The notes under the pieces are model-generated. The model was not told the origin of the DNA, did no database searches, and saw only the letters and a program-made list of their open reading frames with translations. Positions 9,049 through 18,414 of a stretch of DNA of 40,574 nucleotides are shown here, in pieces. The stretch is from Betaproteobacteria bacterium (GTDB lineage: Bacteria > Pseudomonadota > Gammaproteobacteria > Burkholderiales > CAIKXV01), in assembly GCA_947458835.1 (NCBI GenBank), contig CANHBC010000006.1:1-40574 (forward strand), in the 5' to 3' direction. Positions within the stretch are counted from its first letter, which is position 1. Every line of letters starts with the position of its first letter. The translations under genes and the position numbers were made by a program.

Positions 9049-12000
9049 TCACCGCCGAAGGTCCAGCGTGTGCGGGAAGTCGTTGTCCGGCTCTGCCGGT
9101 GGCGGTGACATCGGGCGCGGCGCATCCTTAGGCACCCAGCCGCCCAGGTCCGGCGGTGGCTGCAGGTCTCCCGGCGTGTGGCCGTACGCCCAGAAGCGCG
9201 ACACCCGCCGCGATTCCGCCTCGAACGCATTGACCGGGAAGGTCTCGTAGCTACGGCCACCCGGATGCGTCACGTGGTAGCGGCACCCGGCGACCGCGCG
9301 TCCGTTCCAGGTGTCGATCAGGTCGAACGTGAGTGGAGCGTGCACGCCGATCGCCGGGTGCAGCGCGGACGGTGGCTGCCAGGCGCGGTAGCGCACGCCG
9401 GCGACATACTCGCCGCGGGTGCCGGTCGAGCGCAACGGAACGCGGCGTCCGTTGCAGGCGACCACGTAGCGCGAATCGGTGAGGCCGGTGGCCCGGACCT
9501 GCAGCCGTTCGACCGAGGAGTCGACATAGCGCGCGGTGCCGCTGCCGGTCACTTCCTCGCCGAGCACGTGCCACGGTTCGGTCGCCGCGCGCAGTTCGAG
9601 CTGCAGGTCGCCGCTGACCAGGGTGCCGTAATGCGGGTAGCGGAACTCGAAGAACGGCGCGAGCCATTCCATTGCGAACGGATACCCGGCCGCCTGCAGT
9701 TCCTCGACCACGTCGGCCATGTCGGCGCGCACGTAGTGCGGCAGCATGAACCGGTCATGCAGCTCCGTGCCCCAACGCACCAGCGGGCGGCGGTAGGGGA
9801 CCTTCCAGAAGCGCGCGACCAGCGCGCGCAGCAGCGCCGCCTGCACCAGTGCCATCTGCGGATGCGGTGGCATCTCGAAGGCACGCAGTTCGACCAGTCC
9901 GAGACGGCCGGCCTCGCCTTCGGGCGAGTACAGCTTGTCGATGCAGAACTCCGTGCGGTGCGTGTTGCCGGTGGAGTCGATCAGCAGGTTGCGCAGCAGC
10001 CGGTCGACCAGCCAGGGCTGAGCGACGTCGCCGGACGGCATCTGCCGGAACGCGATCTCCAGCTCGTACAGGCTCTCGTTGCGTGCCTCGTCCACGCGAG
10101 GCGCCTGGCTGGTCGGGCCGATGAACAGCCCGGAGAAAAGGTACGACAGCGACGGATGGTTCTGCCAGTAGGTGACCAGGCTGCGCAGCAGGTCGGGTCG
10201 GCGCAGGATCGGGCTGTCGGCCGGGGTCGCGGCGCCGATGGTGATGTGGTTGCCGCCGCCGGTGCCGGTGTGCCGCCCGTCGAGCATGAACTTCTCGGTG
10301 GCGAGCCGGCTCTCGCGGGCTTCGTGATACAGCACTTCGGTGTTGCGGACGAGGTCGGTCCAGCGGGCTGCCGGATGGATGTTCACCTCGATGACGCCCG
10401 GGTCGGGGGTGACCGGCAGGCGAACCAGCCGGGGGTCGCGCGGCGGCGGGTAGCCCTCGATCACCACCGGCAGCCCGAGCGCGGCGGCGCTGTCCTCGAT
10501 CGCGCTGACCAGGTCGAGGAAATGCTCCAGGCAGGCCAGCGGGGGCAGGAAAACGTACAGGCGACCCTCGCGCGGCTCGATGCAGAGCGCGGTGCGTACC
10601 GCATCATTCGGCTGGTGGCTGGCGCTGCTTCGCCCCGGCGGTGGCGCCACGGCCGCGGCAGGCGCGGCGCCGGTGGCGCGTGGCATCGACTGGAAGCGGA
10701 CGCGCCCGTAGTCGGGCAGCGGCGGCAGCGGCTGCATCAGCGAGCGCTCGATGAACGGGATGCGCTGCTCCGGTGGCAGTTCAGGCAGCGAGTCGAGCGG
10801 CAGGCGGTAGCCCATCGGCGAGTCGCCCGGCAGGAGGAACATGTGGTCCCGGCGGAAGGTCCAGGCGCCGCTCAGCCAGCGGCTGCGTGCGACATCCCAC
10901 GCCAGCGGCAGGGCATACCCAGTGGGTTCGCCCAGCCCGCGCTGAAGCAGACGCGCGAGCCGCTGCCGTTCCAGCGGGTCCTTCAGGTCCGCAGCCAGGG
11001 GATCGACGTTGCCGGGCAGGTTCTGCTCGGCGAGGATGTAATGCAGGGTGTCCTCGTGCCCCGGCTTCAGGTACACCGTGGCCAGCCCCAGCCGCTCGGT
11101 GAGTTCCTGGGCGAATGCCTCGGCCTCGCGGATGCCGTGGCCGAGGTCGCGGGTGGTGTCGGCGAGCAGCGAAGCGTCATGCCAGACCGGCCGGCCGTCC
11201 GCGCGCCAGAACACCGCAAGCATCCATCTGGGCAGCGGCTCGCCCGGGTACCACTTGCCCTGTCCGTGGTAGAGCACGCCACCGGGACCGAAGGCCTCGC
11301 GCAGCCGGCGCACCAGCACGTTGGCCCGCTCACGCTTGGCCGGGCCGTCGGCCGCTACCGTCCACTGCGGCGACTCCATGTCGTCGACCGACACGAAGGT
11401 CGGCTCGCCGCCCATGGTGAGCCGCACGTCGCCGGCCTCGAGGTCGGCATCGACCTGGTGGCCGAGGGCCTCGATGCGTGCCCACTGGCCGCCCGTGTAG
11501 GGCCGGGTGACGCGCGGGTCCTCGTGGACGCGGGTCACCGTGTTCTCGTGCTCGAAGGTGACCACTTCGCAGGGATCGGTGAAGCCGGTCACCGGGGCGG
11601 CACTCTCCGGATCGGGGGTGCAGGCGAGCGGTATGTGGCCCTCGCCGGCGAACAGCCCGGAGGTGGGATCGAGGCCGACCCAGCCGGCGCCCGGGATGTA
11701 CACCTCGGCCCAGGCATGCAGGTCGGTGAAGTCCACTGTCGGCCCGGCCGGCCCTTCGAGCGGCTTCTGGTCGGCCACCAGCTGAACCAGGTAGCCGGAC
11801 ACGAAGCGCGCGGCCAGCCCCAGGTGGCGCAGTGCCTGCACCAGCACCCAGCCGGTGTCGCGGCAGGAGCCGAGCGCGCGCTCCAGGGTCTGCTCGCAGG
11901 TCTGTACACCGGGTTCGAGCCGGATCGTGTAGGCGATGTCGCGTGCGAGTCGCTGGTTCACGGCCACCAGGAAATCGACCGTGCGCGTGCGCGAACGGTC

Positions 12001-12402
12001 GATGCCGTCAAGCCACCGGCGAAGCAGCGGTCCGGACTCGCGCACCTCGAGGTAGGGCGCGAGGTCCTTCCTCAGGTGGGGCTCGTAGGCGAACGGAAAG
12101 TGCTCGGCAGCCTCTTCGAGGAAGAAGTCGAACGGGTTGATCACCGTCATGTCGGCGAGGATGTCCACCTGCATCGACAGTTCGGTCGTGCGCTCCGGGA
12201 ACACGATCCGCCCGAGGTAGTTGCCGAACGGATCCTGCTGCCAGTTCAGGAAGTGCGGCTCCGGCGTGATGCGAAGCGAGTACGCCTCGATCGGCGTGCG
12301 CGAGTGCACGGCAGGCCGCAGTCGGACGACATGGGGCGACAGCTTGATCGGGCGGTCGTAGCGGTAGAGCGTCCGATGGTGTAGCGCGACACGGATGGTC
12401 AT
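9049..12402 (-). CDS. Large transglutaminase-like protein fused to DUF2126 (putative amidoligase)
   Basis: 1117 residues, the usual size of this fusion family. Residues about 1-270 form a transglutaminase-like peptidase: beta domain ([19 protein letters not shown]), then the triad Cys180 ([16 protein letters not shown]), His229 (DLHAWAEVY) and Asp245 (VGLDPTSGL). The remainder is DUF2126, classed in Pfam as a putative amidoligase of the glutamine-synthetase-like COOH-NH2 ligase group, with [34 protein letters not shown] and [19 protein letters not shown] (about 705-725). A C-terminal beta region ends [13 protein letters not shown]. One chain thus carries a predicted amide hydrolase and a predicted amide ligase. 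It starts 3 bp after the alpha-E stop. Cytoplasmic, no signal peptide. Confidence 0.95.
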   Translation of the reverse strand: MTIRVALHHRTLYRYDRPIKLSPHVVRLRPAVHSRTPIEAYSLRITPEPHFLNWQQDPFGNYLGRIVFPERTTELSMQVDILADMTVINPFDFFLEEAAEHFPFAYEPHLRKDLAPYLEVRESGPLLRRWLDGIDRSRTRTVDFLVAVNQRLARDIAYTIRLEPGVQTCEQTLERALGSCRDTGWVLVQALRHLGLAARFVSGYLVQLVADQKPLEGPAGPTVDFTDLHAWAEVYIPGAGWVGLDPTSGLFAGEGHIPLACTPDPESAAPVTGFTDPCEVVTFEHENTVTRVHEDPRVTRPYTGGQWARIEALGHQVDADLEAGDVRLTMGGEPTFVSVDDMESPQWTVAADGPAKRERANVLVRRLREAFGPGGVLYHGQGKWYPGEPLPRWMLAVFWRADGRPVWHDASLLADTTRDLGHGIREAEAFAQELTERLGLATVYLKPGHEDTLHYILAEQNLPGNVDPLAADLKDPLERQRLARLLQRGLGEPTGYALPLAWDVARSRWLSGAWTFRRDHMFLLPGDSPMGYRLPLDSLPELPPEQRIPFIERSLMQPLPPLPDYGRVRFQSMPRATGAAPAAAVAPPPGRSSASHQPNDAVRTALCIEPREGRLYVFLPPLACLEHFLDLVSAIEDSAAALGLPVVIEGYPPPRDPRLVRLPVTPDPGVIEVNIHPAARWTDLVRNTEVLYHEARESRLATEKFMLDGRHTGTGGGNHITIGAATPADSPILRRPDLLRSLVTYWQNHPSLSYLFSGLFIGPTSQAPRVDEARNESLYELEIAFRQMPSGDVAQPWLVDRLLRNLLIDSTGNTHRTEFCIDKLYSPEGEAGRLGLVELRAFEMPPHPQMALVQAALLRALVARFWKVPYRRPLVRWGTELHDRFMLPHYVRADMADVVEELQAAGYPFAMEWLAPFFEFRYPHYGTLVSGDLQLELRAATEPWHVLGEEVTGSGTARYVDSSVERLQVRATGLTDSRYVVACNGRRVPLRSTGTRGEYVAGVRYRAWQPPSALHPAIGVHAPLTFDLIDTWNGRAVAGCRYHVTHPGGRSYETFPVNAFEAESRRVSRFWAYGHTPGDLQPPPDLGGWVPKDAPRPMSPPPAEPDNDFPHTLDLRR

Positions 12403-12405
12403 CGG

Positions 12406-13377
12406 TCAGGCGGATCCGGGAGGGGTGGCCGGTCCGGTCAGGAAGTAGGTTGCGCTGATCCGGTCGTGCAGCGTGCCGAAGCCGATCTGCAGTTCGTCCG
12501 TGTAGCGATGCAGGGCCTGCCGGTCGAGCCGGTCGAAGTCGACCCGCTCGAGTTCGCCGACCAGCTGGCCGATGTCGCGCGTGATCGCGCTGCTGCGCGG
12601 CAGTCGCCGCAACAGCGTATCCATCTGTGCGAGGCAGAATCCGATCGAGCGCGGGAAGCGGGTGTCGGTCAGCAGGAAGCGCAGGACGTCCGCGTGGCTC
12701 ACCGGCCCGCGCACGGTCTGCCGGTACACCTGGTAGCCGGACAGCGATCGAAGCACGCTCATCCACTGGATGGTCTCGAACGGCGCAAGGTCGCCCGGGC
12801 CGTCGTCCGACTTCGCGCTGCCGTCGAGCAGGTTGGCCGAGCGCACGTCGATGATGCGGGTGGTCATGTCCGCGCGCTCCAGCGCCAGCCCCAGCCGCAG
12901 GAAGTCGTACGGGTAGTCGTGGGCCATCGTCCCGGCCAGCGTGCCGGTGAGCTGCTGGGCGCCGCGGATCACCGCCTCGAGGTAATCGTAGCGGCGGCCC
13001 TGCGCGAGCGAGTGGCCGGCGTCCTGCTTCGCGCGCAGGTACAACTCGTTTACCTGCTCCCAGGCTTCGCGCGGCAGCAGGTCGCGCAGGAGCCGGGCGT
13101 TCTCCCGCGCGCAGGCGAGCGACGACAGGATCGACCCCGGGTTCTTCTCGTCGGAAATCAGGAAGCGGACCACGTTGCGCTCGCTGGGCTCGCGATAGAG
13201 CTCGGCGAACAGTCCGGCGCCGCCGGTGATCGCGATCAGGGGCGCCCAGCCGAAGGTGTACTTGCGCGGCAGGTCGAGCAGCAGGTTCGCGTGCACGTTG
13301 GCGAGCCGCGCGCCATCCTCGGCACGCTCGACGTAGCGGCCCAGCCAGTAGATCGATTCGGCGTGTCCGGACAGCAT
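12406..13377 (-). CDS. Alpha-E domain protein (stand-alone)
   Basis: 323-residue, all-helical protein of the alpha-E family (DUF403, COG2307). The family signature WLGRYVERAEDGARL opens the protein (MLSGHAESIYWLGRYVERAE), followed by helices with YREPSERNVVRFLISDEKNPGSILSSL and a C-terminal RQALHRYTDELQIGFGTLHDRISATYF. No catalytic residues are known; the family occurs next to, or fused with, circularly permuted ATP-grasp proteins and transglutaminase-like peptidases and may scaffold or bind the substrate. It lies 18 bp after the ATP-grasp gene and 3 bp before the large transglutaminase, clearly one operon. It is a paralogue of the C-terminal part of the fused protein at 6355-8970. Confidence 0.94.
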   Translation of the reverse strand: MLSGHAESIYWLGRYVERAEDGARLANVHANLLLDLPRKYTFGWAPLIAITGGAGLFAELYREPSERNVVRFLISDEKNPGSILSSLACARENARLLRDLLPREAWEQVNELYLRAKQDAGHSLAQGRRYDYLEAVIRGAQQLTGTLAGTMAHDYPYDFLRLGLALERADMTTRIIDVRSANLLDGSAKSDDGPGDLAPFETIQWMSVLRSLSGYQVYRQTVRGPVSHADVLRFLLTDTRFPRSIGFCLAQMDTLLRRLPRSSAITRDIGQLVGELERVDFDRLDRQALHRYTDELQIGFGTLHDRISATYFLTGPATPPGSA

Positions 13378-13395
13378 CAGTGGTGTTCCACGGGA

Positions 13396-14850
13396 TCAGC
13401 CCGCTTCATGGTCGACGATCCAGGTGTCCTTGCTGCCCCCGCCCTGCGATGAGTTGACCACGGTCGAGCCCTTGCGCAGCGCGACGCGGGTCAGGCCGCC
13501 GGTGGTGACATAGGTGGCCTTGCTGGACAGGACGAACGGTCGCAGATCGACATGGCGTGGCTCGACGTGGTCGTCGACCAGCGTGGGTGCGGTGGACAGG
13601 GTGATCATCGGTTGCGCGATGTAGTTGCGCGGATCGTGCCGGATGTGCCGCGCGAACGCCTCGAGTTCGGCGCTGCCGGCCTGCGGGCCGATCAGCATGC
13701 CGTAGCCGCCGGACTCGTTGGCCGGCTTGACCACCAGCTTGTCGAGGTTGGCGAGCACGTATTCGCGTTCCTTGCGGTCTACGCACTTGTAGGTCGGCAC
13801 GTTGGGCAGGATCGCGTCCTCGTCCAGGTAGTAGCGGATCATCGCCGGCACGAACGCATACACCACCTTGTCGTCGGCCACGCCCGCGCCGGGTGCATTC
13901 GCCAGCCCGACCTTGCCGTTGCGCCATGCACGGAACAGTCCCTTCACCCCGATCACCGAGTCAGGGTTGAACGCCTCGGGGTCGAGGAACAGGTCGTCGA
14001 TGCGCCGGTAGATGACATCCACTCGCTCCAGCCCGGTGATCGCCTTCTTGTAGACACAGTCGTCCTCGCCGACGACCAGGTCTGTGCCCAGGCAGAGCTC
14101 GGCGCCCATCTGCTGGGCGAGGTAGGCATGCTCGAAGTACGCCGAGTTGTGGATGCCAGGCGTGAGCACTGCCACCTCGGGTCGTCGTCCGCGTCGAGGC
14201 GACAGCGAAGACAGGCAGTCGAACAGCTGGGACGGGTAGTCGTCCACCGGCAGGATGGTGGTGTTCTCGAACAGTTCCGGGAACACGCGCTTCATCACCA
14301 GCCGGTTCTCGAGCATGTAGGACACGCCAGAGGGCACGCGCAGGTTGTCCTCGAGCACGTACATGGTGCCGTCACGGTCGCGCACCAGGTCCGAGCCGCA
14401 GACGTGTGCCCAGATGCCGTGTGCCGGTGTGGCCCCCACGCACTGTGGCCGGAAGTTCTTCGAGTCGGCCAGCAGCTCCGCCGGGAATACCTTGTCCTTG
14501 ACGATGCGCTGGTCGTGGTAGATGTCGTCGATGAACAGGTTCAGCGCCTCGACACGCTGGCGCAGGCCGCGCTCGATGCGCGCCCATTCACCGCGCGCGA
14601 TCACCCTCGGGATGATGTCGAACGGCCAGGCGCGATCGATCGATCCGCCTTCCTCGGAGTAGACGGTGAACGTGATGCCGAGGTTGCGGATCGCGAGGTC
14701 GGCCGCGGCACGTCGGTCGCGCACTTCCTTTTCGCTGAGCGACGCGAGGTAGGCGCACAGGCCGCTCGCCACGGGACGTACCTCGCCTGGTGCGGCGAGC
14801 AGCGTGTCGTACACGCCGCGTGCGGGGTAGGTCTTCCAGTTGATGGCCAT
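13396..14850 (-). CDS. Circularly permuted ATP-grasp protein (stand-alone)
   Basis: 484 residues, COG2308 family (DUF404/DUF407 in older Pfam terms). Visible landmarks: RDRRAAADLAIRNLGITF, TVYSEEGGSIDRAWPFDIIPR, MYVLEDNLRVPSGVSYMLENR, TPGIHNSAYFEHAYLAQQMGA, YRRIDDLFLDPEAFNPDS, LVVKPANESGGYGM (Lys375 and the glycine loop at 379-385) and GGGSKDTWIVDHEAG at the end. The intact glycine loop suggests a functional nucleotide site. The predicted reaction is ATP-dependent amide bond formation; the natural substrate is unknown. First gene of the minus-strand block, divergent from the DUF72 gene across a 117-bp gap that must hold the operon promoter; I could not identify a clear -35/-10 pair or a strong ribosome binding site. 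Confidence 0.95.
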   Translation of the reverse strand: MAINWKTYPARGVYDTLLAAPGEVRPVASGLCAYLASLSEKEVRDRRAAADLAIRNLGITFTVYSEEGGSIDRAWPFDIIPRVIARGEWARIERGLRQRVEALNLFIDDIYHDQRIVKDKVFPAELLADSKNFRPQCVGATPAHGIWAHVCGSDLVRDRDGTMYVLEDNLRVPSGVSYMLENRLVMKRVFPELFENTTILPVDDYPSQLFDCLSSLSPRRGRRPEVAVLTPGIHNSAYFEHAYLAQQMGAELCLGTDLVVGEDDCVYKKAITGLERVDVIYRRIDDLFLDPEAFNPDSVIGVKGLFRAWRNGKVGLANAPGAGVADDKVVYAFVPAMIRYYLDEDAILPNVPTYKCVDRKEREYVLANLDKLVVKPANESGGYGMLIGPQAGSAELEAFARHIRHDPRNYIAQPMITLSTAPTLVDDHVEPRHVDLRPFVLSSKATYVTTGGLTRVALRKGSTVVNSSQGGGSKDTWIVDHEAG

Positions 14851-14967
14851 GTGTCAGGGTAACCGCAGGAGCCTATAGCAGGAAGCGTGCCCGCTGCTGT
14901 CCATTCTATCGGTTCGGACCCTGCGGGGCGTGGATCCGGCCCTGCCGTTTCGCCGTATCCTTGGACA

Positions 14968-16083
14968 ATGTCCTCCGGACCTCCGCAACTGGACCTCTTC
15001 GGCGACCCACTGCCAGCCGGCGGTGGTGGCGGCGTGCCGGCCCATCGGACGGTGCGTGCGGCGGGGAGCGGACCTGGCCCTGCCGAGGTCGCGCCGGCAC
15101 TCGTGGAACTCGGCCGCGCACTGCCGCGTGCGCTCTACCTGGGCACGTCCTCCTGGTCGTTCCCGGGCTGGGCCGGGCTGGTCTACGACCGGAGCTTCGA
15201 TCCGTCCCGGTTGTCGAGGGACGGGCTGCCGGCATACGCGCGGCATCCGGTGCTGCACGCGGTCGGCATCGACCGTACCTTCTATGCACCGCTGCCGGCT
15301 TCGGCGTTCGCACGCCACGCGGCCCAGGTGCCCGACGGTTTCCGCTTCCTCGTGAAGGCGCCTTCGGCCTGTACCAGCGCGGTCGTGCGCCATGATGGTG
15401 CATTGCCGGCCGCGAACGATCAGTTCCTGGACGAGCGGGTGGCCATCGACCAGTTCGTGCGGCCGGCACTGGAGGGGCTCGGGCCGAAGGCCGGGCCGCT
15501 GGTGTTCCAGTTCTCGCCGCTCGGGCGGGCATGGACGCGGGTGCCGCAGCGGTTCGCCGATGCGCTGGAGGGTTTCCTCGCTGCGCTGCGCACGGAGGCG
15601 TCGAGCGCGCTGCTCGCAGTCGAGGTGCGCGATCCGGAGGTACTGGTGCCGGCGTTCTTCGATGCGCTGGCCGCGCACCGGGTGCGCTACTGCATCGGCG
15701 TGCATGCGCGGATGCCCGTGGTCGACGAACAGGCGGCGCGGGCCCGGCGCGTCGGGCCGGGCGCACTGGTGGTGCGCTGGAACCTGCACTCCGGCTTCGG
15801 GTACGACGAGGCGAAGGCACGCTACGAGCCGTTCGACCGACTGGTCGACGAGGACCCGGCTGCCCGCGGCGCGCTCGCCGCGCTGGCGGCGGACACGATC
15901 GGCGCCGGCGAGGCGGTCTACGTCATCGCGAACAACAAGGCAGAGGGTTCGGCACCGCTGACCCTCGTGCGGCTTGCGGAGGCGGTGCGCGAGCGGATGC
16001 AGGGCGCGGCGGCAGACGCCGGCCCGAGCTGGCCGGCCGGGCACAGCGGCGGGCGGGTGCCGCCGGCCCGGGGCCCCTCGTGA
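14968..16083 (+). CDS. DUF72 family protein (YecE-like)
   Basis: 371-residue cytoplasmic protein of the DUF72 TIM-barrel family, of unknown biochemical function. Family landmarks: YLGTSSWSFPGWAGLVYDRSF near residue 55, GIDRTFYAPLPASAFARHA, PDGFRFLVKAPSACTSA, KAGPLVFQFSPLG, LLAVEVRDPEVL and the C-terminal YVIANNKAEGSAPLTLVRLAE. It has an N-terminal extension with PPQLDLFGDPLP, which I cannot place. The ATG at 14968 is used; an upstream in-frame start at 14887 would add 27 residues without family resemblance. The gene ends 15 bp before relA and may be co-transcribed with it. Confidence 0.88.
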   Translation: MSSGPPQLDLFGDPLPAGGGGGVPAHRTVRAAGSGPGPAEVAPALVELGRALPRALYLGTSSWSFPGWAGLVYDRSFDPSRLSRDGLPAYARHPVLHAVGIDRTFYAPLPASAFARHAAQVPDGFRFLVKAPSACTSAVVRHDGALPAANDQFLDERVAIDQFVRPALEGLGPKAGPLVFQFSPLGRAWTRVPQRFADALEGFLAALRTEASSALLAVEVRDPEVLVPAFFDALAAHRVRYCIGVHARMPVVDEQAARARRVGPGALVVRWNLHSGFGYDEAKARYEPFDRLVDEDPAARGALAALAADTIGAGEAVYVIANNKAEGSAPLTLVRLAEAVRERMQGAAADAGPSWPAGHSGGRVPPARGPS

Positions 16084-16098
16084 TGGGATAATCGGCAG

Positions 16099-18366
16099 AT
16101 GCTCGCCGACGAAGCCAATCTGCCGCCGCCGTCGACCACCGACGACTGGGCGCTCCACGCCGCCGCGCTGCTGCGCGAGGAGGGCCGGCTTTCGGCGGTC
16201 CCGGGCGCACAGATCGAGGCGGCGCTGGCCTGGGCGGCCCTGCGCTATGCAGACCGGAAGTTGCCGGTCGGCATGCTGGCCTCGGCGGCCGCGCTCGACG
16301 TCGCTCAGGTGCTGGTCACCATCGGCGCGGATCCGGCCACGCGCATGGCCGCGCTGCTGGCCTGGTTGCCGCTCGACGCCGGCAACGCCCGCGAGGGGCT
16401 GCGCCAGCGCGCCGGCGCCGAGGTGCTGGCCCTGGTCGAGGGGACGGCCCGGCTCGATGCGATCCAGACGCTGTCGGAGGTGGGCGAGGCCGGGACCACG
16501 CCGGCGCAGCAGGAGTCGCTGCGCAAGATGCTGCTGGCGATGGTGCAGGACATCCGTACCGTGCTGATCAAGCTGGCCCAGGAACTGGTCATGTTGCGCA
16601 CGCTCATCCGGCATCCCGACGAGGAACTGCGTCGCCGCCATGCCCGCGTGACCCTCGACCTGTTCGCGCCGCTGGCCAACCGCCTGGGCATATGGCAGCT
16701 CAAGTGGGAGATGGAGGACCTCGCGTTCAGGCTGTCCGACCCGGACACCTACCGGCGCATCGCCCGGCTGCTCGACGAGAAGCGCATCGCGCGCCAGCAG
16801 GTGGTCGACGAGGTGATGCGCCTGCTGCGAGCCGACCTGGCCGCCGCCGGGATCCCGGCGCTGGTGACCGGGCGTCCCAAGCACATCTACAGCATCTGGC
16901 GCAAGATGGGCCGCAAGGGCCTCGAGTTCGGCGACCTGTACGACGTGTTCGGCGTGCGCGTGCTGGTCGACGAAGTGAAGGACTGCTATGCCGCGCTCGG
17001 GCTGGTGCACAACCGCTGGACGCCGGTGCCCAGGGAGTTCGACGACTACATCGCCAAGCCCAAGGGAAACGACTACCGGTCGCTGCACACGGCCGTGATC
17101 GGGCCGGGCGAACGCGCGGTCGAGGTGCAGATCCGCACGCATGCGATGCACCAGCATGCTGAACTCGGCGTGGCGGCGCACTGGGCCTACAAGGAGTCGG
17201 GCAGCCGGGCCGCCGCCAGCGACTACGACCGGCGCATCGCCTGGCTGCGGCGCATCCTCGACTGGCGCGACACCGTCGCGCAGCAGGGCGGGCAGGCGAT
17301 GGGGCAGGCGCCGGATGCGGCGCCCGGCGTTGAAGAGCCGGCCGAATCCCTCGGCGAGCGCTTCAAGACCGAACTGTTCAGCGACGTGGTCTATGCACTG
17401 ACGCCGCAGGGCAGGGTGGTCGACCTGCCCGCGGGCAGCACGCCGGTCGACTTCGCCTACGCGCTGCACACCGAACTCGGCCACCGCTGCCGGGGGGCCA
17501 AGGTCGACGGCTCGATCGTGCCGCTCAGCTTCCCGCTCGCCAACGGCCAGACGGTGGAGATCATCACCGTACGCGAAGGGGGGCCGTCGCGCGACTGGCT
17601 CAACCCCCAGCTCGGCTTCACGCGCAGTTCCCGGGCGCGCAACAAGGTGCGGCAGTGGTTCAATGCGCAGAACCTCGCGGCAAGCATCTCGCAGGGCCGG
17701 GCCGTGGTCGAGAAGGAACTGCAGCGGCTGGGCATCGCGTCCTACAACCTCGAGCAGCTGCCGGTCCGACTCGGGCTGGGCAAGCTCGACGATGCGCTCG
17801 CGGCGATCGCGCGTGGCGAGGTGAACCAGCGCCAGCTCCAGGTGGCGCTGCGCGAGCCGGCACCCGGTGCCGGCCAGCCATACGAGGCGCCCGACGTGGT
17901 GCCGATCGCCCGCCGCTCCGAGGCCGGCAGCAGCGCGCGCGGAATCCTCGTGGTCGGCGTGGACAAGCTGCTGACCGCGCTCGCGAAATGCTGCAAGCCG
18001 GCGCCACCAGACCCGATCGTCGGCTTCGTGTCGCGGGGGCGAGGCGTGACCGTGCATCGGCGGGACTGCCCGAACGTGGCGCGGATGCCCCAGGAGCGGA
18101 TGATCGAATCGGCGTGGGGCAGGCCCGATGGGGGACGCTTCGCGGTCGACCTGGAAGTGCTGGCGCACGACCGGCAGGGGCTGCTGCGCGACATCTCGGA
18201 GCTGTTGTCGCGCGAGAAGGTGAACGTGACGGCCACGCAGACGGCCTCGCGCAGCGACACTGCGCATATGCGCTTCACTGTCGAGGTGCTGGACGTCGAC
18301 CAGGTATCGCGGCTGCTGGCTGCGATCGGCGAGGTGAAGGGCGTGATCCGCGTGCGTCGGCGCTGA
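16099..18366 (+). CDS. relA: RelA, (p)ppGpp synthetase (monofunctional type)
   Basis: Makes (p)ppGpp from ATP and GTP/GDP in the ribosome-associated stringent response. 755 residues. Order: degenerate HD domain (about 40-190), where the metal-binding HDxxED motif is replaced by AWLPLDAG near residue 88, so hydrolase activity should be absent; synthetase domain (about 250-370) with GRPKHIYSIWRKM, DVFGVRVLV, EFDDYIAKPKGNDYRSLHT (EFDD at 313-316, the acidic EXDD signature of RelA rather than the RXKD of bifunctional enzymes) and VEVQIRTHAMHQHAELGVAAHW; TGS domain from about 429 (YALTPQGRVVDLPAGSTPVDFAYALH); zinc-finger-like CCKPAPPDP region; C-terminal ACT domain (LEVLAHDRQGLLRDISELL). Starts 15 bp after the DUF72 gene. 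A separate SpoT is expected elsewhere. Confidence 0.97.
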   Translation: MLADEANLPPPSTTDDWALHAAALLREEGRLSAVPGAQIEAALAWAALRYADRKLPVGMLASAAALDVAQVLVTIGADPATRMAALLAWLPLDAGNAREGLRQRAGAEVLALVEGTARLDAIQTLSEVGEAGTTPAQQESLRKMLLAMVQDIRTVLIKLAQELVMLRTLIRHPDEELRRRHARVTLDLFAPLANRLGIWQLKWEMEDLAFRLSDPDTYRRIARLLDEKRIARQQVVDEVMRLLRADLAAAGIPALVTGRPKHIYSIWRKMGRKGLEFGDLYDVFGVRVLVDEVKDCYAALGLVHNRWTPVPREFDDYIAKPKGNDYRSLHTAVIGPGERAVEVQIRTHAMHQHAELGVAAHWAYKESGSRAAASDYDRRIAWLRRILDWRDTVAQQGGQAMGQAPDAAPGVEEPAESLGERFKTELFSDVVYALTPQGRVVDLPAGSTPVDFAYALHTELGHRCRGAKVDGSIVPLSFPLANGQTVEIITVREGGPSRDWLNPQLGFTRSSRARNKVRQWFNAQNLAASISQGRAVVEKELQRLGIASYNLEQLPVRLGLGKLDDALAAIARGEVNQRQLQVALREPAPGAGQPYEAPDVVPIARRSEAGSSARGILVVGVDKLLTALAKCCKPAPPDPIVGFVSRGRGVTVHRRDCPNVARMPQERMIESAWGRPDGGRFAVDLEVLAHDRQGLLRDISELLSREKVNVTATQTASRSDTAHMRFTVEVLDVDQVSRLLAAIGEVKGVIRVRRR

Positions 18367-18374
18367 GGCATGCC

Positions 18375-18406
18375 GGCAGGCCAGCCCCGTCAGGGCCTGG
18401 CCTGCC
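18375..18406. terminator. Bidirectional hairpin between convergent relA and amidohydrolase genes
   Basis: Perfect 10-bp arms GGCAGGCCAG / CTGGCCTGCC, with three further C-G pairs possible inside the 12-nt loop. It sits in the 48-bp gap between two converging genes, where a bidirectional terminator is expected. There is no T tract on either side, so termination may need Rho. Confidence 0.6.
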
Positions 18407-18414
18407 AGTGGCGA

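Noticed and set aside
9178-12384. Very long plus-strand open frame (1068 codons) opposite the large transglutaminase gene
   Set aside because: It mirrors the real gene on the other strand, has no recognisable domain, and is rich in Arg/Gln/Val as expected from antisense reading of GC-rich codons.
16087-16092. GATAAT hexamer just before relA as a promoter -10
   Set aside because: It is only 6 nt from the ATG and has no -35 match, so transcription would start inside the coding region.
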